Positions 7,101 to 7,390 of a DNA stretch of 7,390 nucleotides are shown here, one piece after another. The DNA comes from an uncultured Bacteroidales bacterium (lineage in GTDB: Bacteria > Bacteroidota > Bacteroidia > Bacteroidales > UBA932). The notes beneath the pieces are model-generated. The model saw only the letters and a program-made list of their open reading frames with translations, searched no databases and was not told the DNA's origin. The DNA is taken from NCBI GenBank assembly GCA_946405645.1, contig CAMJHW010000066.1:1-7390 (forward strand), read 5' to 3'. A program made the position numbers and the translations under genes. Positions within the stretch are counted from its first letter, which is position 1; every line of letters begins with the position of its first letter.

Positions 7101-7147
7101 AGCACCATCGACACGGAGACGCGTCTGTCAAGGAGCCTGTCCAGCAT
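4118..7147 (-). CDS. RND efflux transporter permease, first of a tandem pair (1009 aa)
   Basis: Inner-membrane RND pump of the HAE/AcrB type. TM1 (about residues 11-29) is followed by the family motif RRLPVSLIPDVDIP (28-41), then the porter domain to about 327. TM2 (about 328-348) is followed by the FMKDFRSPLLVAMTIPVSLV signature (about 348-367). TM4 has GVGMMVDNTIVLTDN with D397 (AcrB D407) and N398 in place of the second aspartate. A second periplasmic domain occupies about 560-810. TM10 reads GIVINDSILKIDTINR, so N916 replaces the AcrB relay lysine. The protein ends in a basic RRRR tail. The ATG at 7147 lies 5 bp after the adaptor stop; AAAGGGG about 10 bases upstream could act as a weak ribosome site. 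GC is high (near 65-68%) and even. It should work with the upstream adaptor and, given the one-base overlap, the following pump. Substrate cannot be told from sequence. Confidence 0.95.
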   Translation of the reverse strand: MLDRLLDRRVSVSMVLLVFVVLGVIGIRRLPVSLIPDVDIPYVTVQVTAPDMSAREMDDAVVKPLRQSLVQIGHLKDIRSEAMDGSATMTLTFEEGGDIDYFYIEVNEKIDRAMGSLPRIERPKVFKASATDIPAFYINMTLKDGGGDFLQMSEFAEDVISKRIEQLPEVAMVDISGTADREILIVPDQEALARLGISMGQFENSINSANVVLSNLTIRDGEYHYNVKFRSFAASREDIANVWFTAGGRQLQIKDVAEVLEHEAPRTGLARSDGSQAVVLAVIKQSEARMSELRKGIDEQLGQFAEDYPQVTFTMTRDQTELLDYSIRNLLLNIILAVALVCVVIFLFMKDFRSPLLVAMTIPVSLVISVFVFYLIGLSINIISLSGLLLGVGMMVDNTIVLTDNITARWQKGEALRSAVVEGTREVRGAMLSSVLTTCAVFIPLVFLNGLAGELFYDQAMAVTTVLLVSYVITVVVMPVYYWALYRKMPEFKPHPALDKIRFNRGMRWYDRTVNWALSHKWLAWALPLVCLAAIAVCGVGMSKEKLPPITYTDAILRADWNEPVTLERNRERIQELESLLEGRLEQSTAMVGVQQFVLSHSGDQSMGQASLYFKCKNARELERAKKDLAAFVAQRYPQAIASFSTSGNIFDMVFAEREPQLLARLRPTGGEGLTVPALRAFLCRLREALPGVAVDEPPLKEDVLYISDPERMSLYGVTVSDLVSVLRNSLNGNTLFEIVQGSRSVPVVLGTDVKEMEEILGTATVTVRSGEENFDLPVSALMRQTFEQDFKTLVSGGDGNFYPLELDIPAKQVPSVMGTVRRVARDDGHFDAAFTGAWFSNREMVRQMILVLLVALALLFLILASQFESLIQPFIILSEIVIDIAFSLLGLWALGVSINIMSLIGLIVITGIVINDSILKIDTINRLVKPGYGVEEAVHEAGHRRLKAIIMTSITTILAVAPFLGRGNMGADLQYPMALVIIFGMTVGTFVSLFYVPAVYSAIYRRRR

Positions 7148-7152
7148 GGCGT

Positions 7153-7390
7153 CTATTCCCCTTTGAGGACGACCTTGGAGCCGTCGGCGAGATTGAGGTT
7201 GCCGGAGACGATGATGAGGTCGCCCTCATGGAGCTCGGCCCCGCGGTCTGCGTTGGCCTGGATGGCGAAGCTCTCGCTGTTGGCCTTCAGCGTGTTGACA
7301 TAGACCCAATCGGACTTGCCGTTGTTGTACCGGAAGAGGACCTCGAGGTTGTCGCGGATGACGACGGCCTTCTTCGGGACGACGAGCTGG
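7153..7390 (-). CDS. RND adaptor (membrane fusion protein), C-terminal 78 residues
   Basis: This is the tail of a periplasmic HlyD/AcrA-family adaptor that links an RND pump to an outer-membrane channel; the N-terminal part lies beyond the window. In the frame ending at TAG (7155-7153), the visible residues begin QLVVPKKAVVIRDN and continue with LFRYNNGKSDWVYVNTL, then GAELHEGDLIIVSGNLNLADGS, and end VVLKGE. The pattern VPxxAVVxRDN...VFxY...WVYV followed by GDxVIxSGNLNL is characteristic of the membrane-proximal domain of Bacteroidetes RND adaptors. It lies 5 bp before the first pump, so all three genes are almost certainly co-transcribed from a promoter outside the window. Confidence 0.9.
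   Translation of the reverse strand, partial: QLVVPKKAVVIRDNLEVLFRYNNGKSDWVYVNTLKANSESFAIQANADRGAELHEGDLIIVSGNLNLADGSKVVLKGE

Noticed and set aside
1..7390. CRISPR array, transposase, integrase or toxin-antitoxin pair
   Set aside because: No spaced repeat array and no matching protein motifs were seen in the window.

Overview
The window looks like a chromosomal segment from a member of the Bacteroidales, probably a gut-type, fairly GC-rich lineage; Alistipes/Rikenellaceae-like is a guess from GC only. The signs are a TTTG / 20 bp / TAnnTTTG promoter of the Bacteroides type, start codons without strong Shine-Dalgarno sequences, and an efflux operon whose proteins read like Bacteroidales RND systems. 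The pump genes run at roughly 60-68% GC by hand counts over most of their length, whereas the stretch from about 90 to 990 is much more AT-rich (about 30-53% per 60-base line).

Layout. Positions 1-52 are the 3' part of a plus-strand tRNA-Leu (CUN family, anticodon ending AG), followed directly by its strong intrinsic terminator. Positions 100-990 form a low-GC island whose only convincing gene is a small minus-strand GIY-YIG-type protein (242-499). That gene has its own hairpin terminator (163-189) and, about 310 bases upstream, a textbook Bacteroides promoter (812-843). The roughly 300 nt between promoter and start codon hold several nested helices and look like a structured RNA or long leader. 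Positions 996-7390 are a minus-strand efflux operon: the C-terminal end of a membrane fusion (adaptor) protein, then two complete RND permeases in tandem. The adaptor-pump gap is 5 bp, and the two pumps overlap by one base (TGATG).

How the parts work together. The adaptor and two pumps would form a tripartite exporter with an outer-membrane channel encoded elsewhere; the paired pumps may form a mixed trimer as MdtB/MdtC do. The GIY-YIG cassette is functionally separate. Its position beside a tRNA 3' end suggests insertion at a tRNA hotspot, though no integrase is in view.

The most interesting points are the promoter, structured leader and small GIY-YIG protein arrangement, and a dispersed-repeat sequence read in frame as CHSERNEGSI inside the cytoplasmic TM10-TM11 loop of the second pump. 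An imperfect 22-bp direct repeat linking the tRNA terminator to the far end of the leader, and asparagine in place of the proton-relay lysine in TM10 of both pumps, are also noted.
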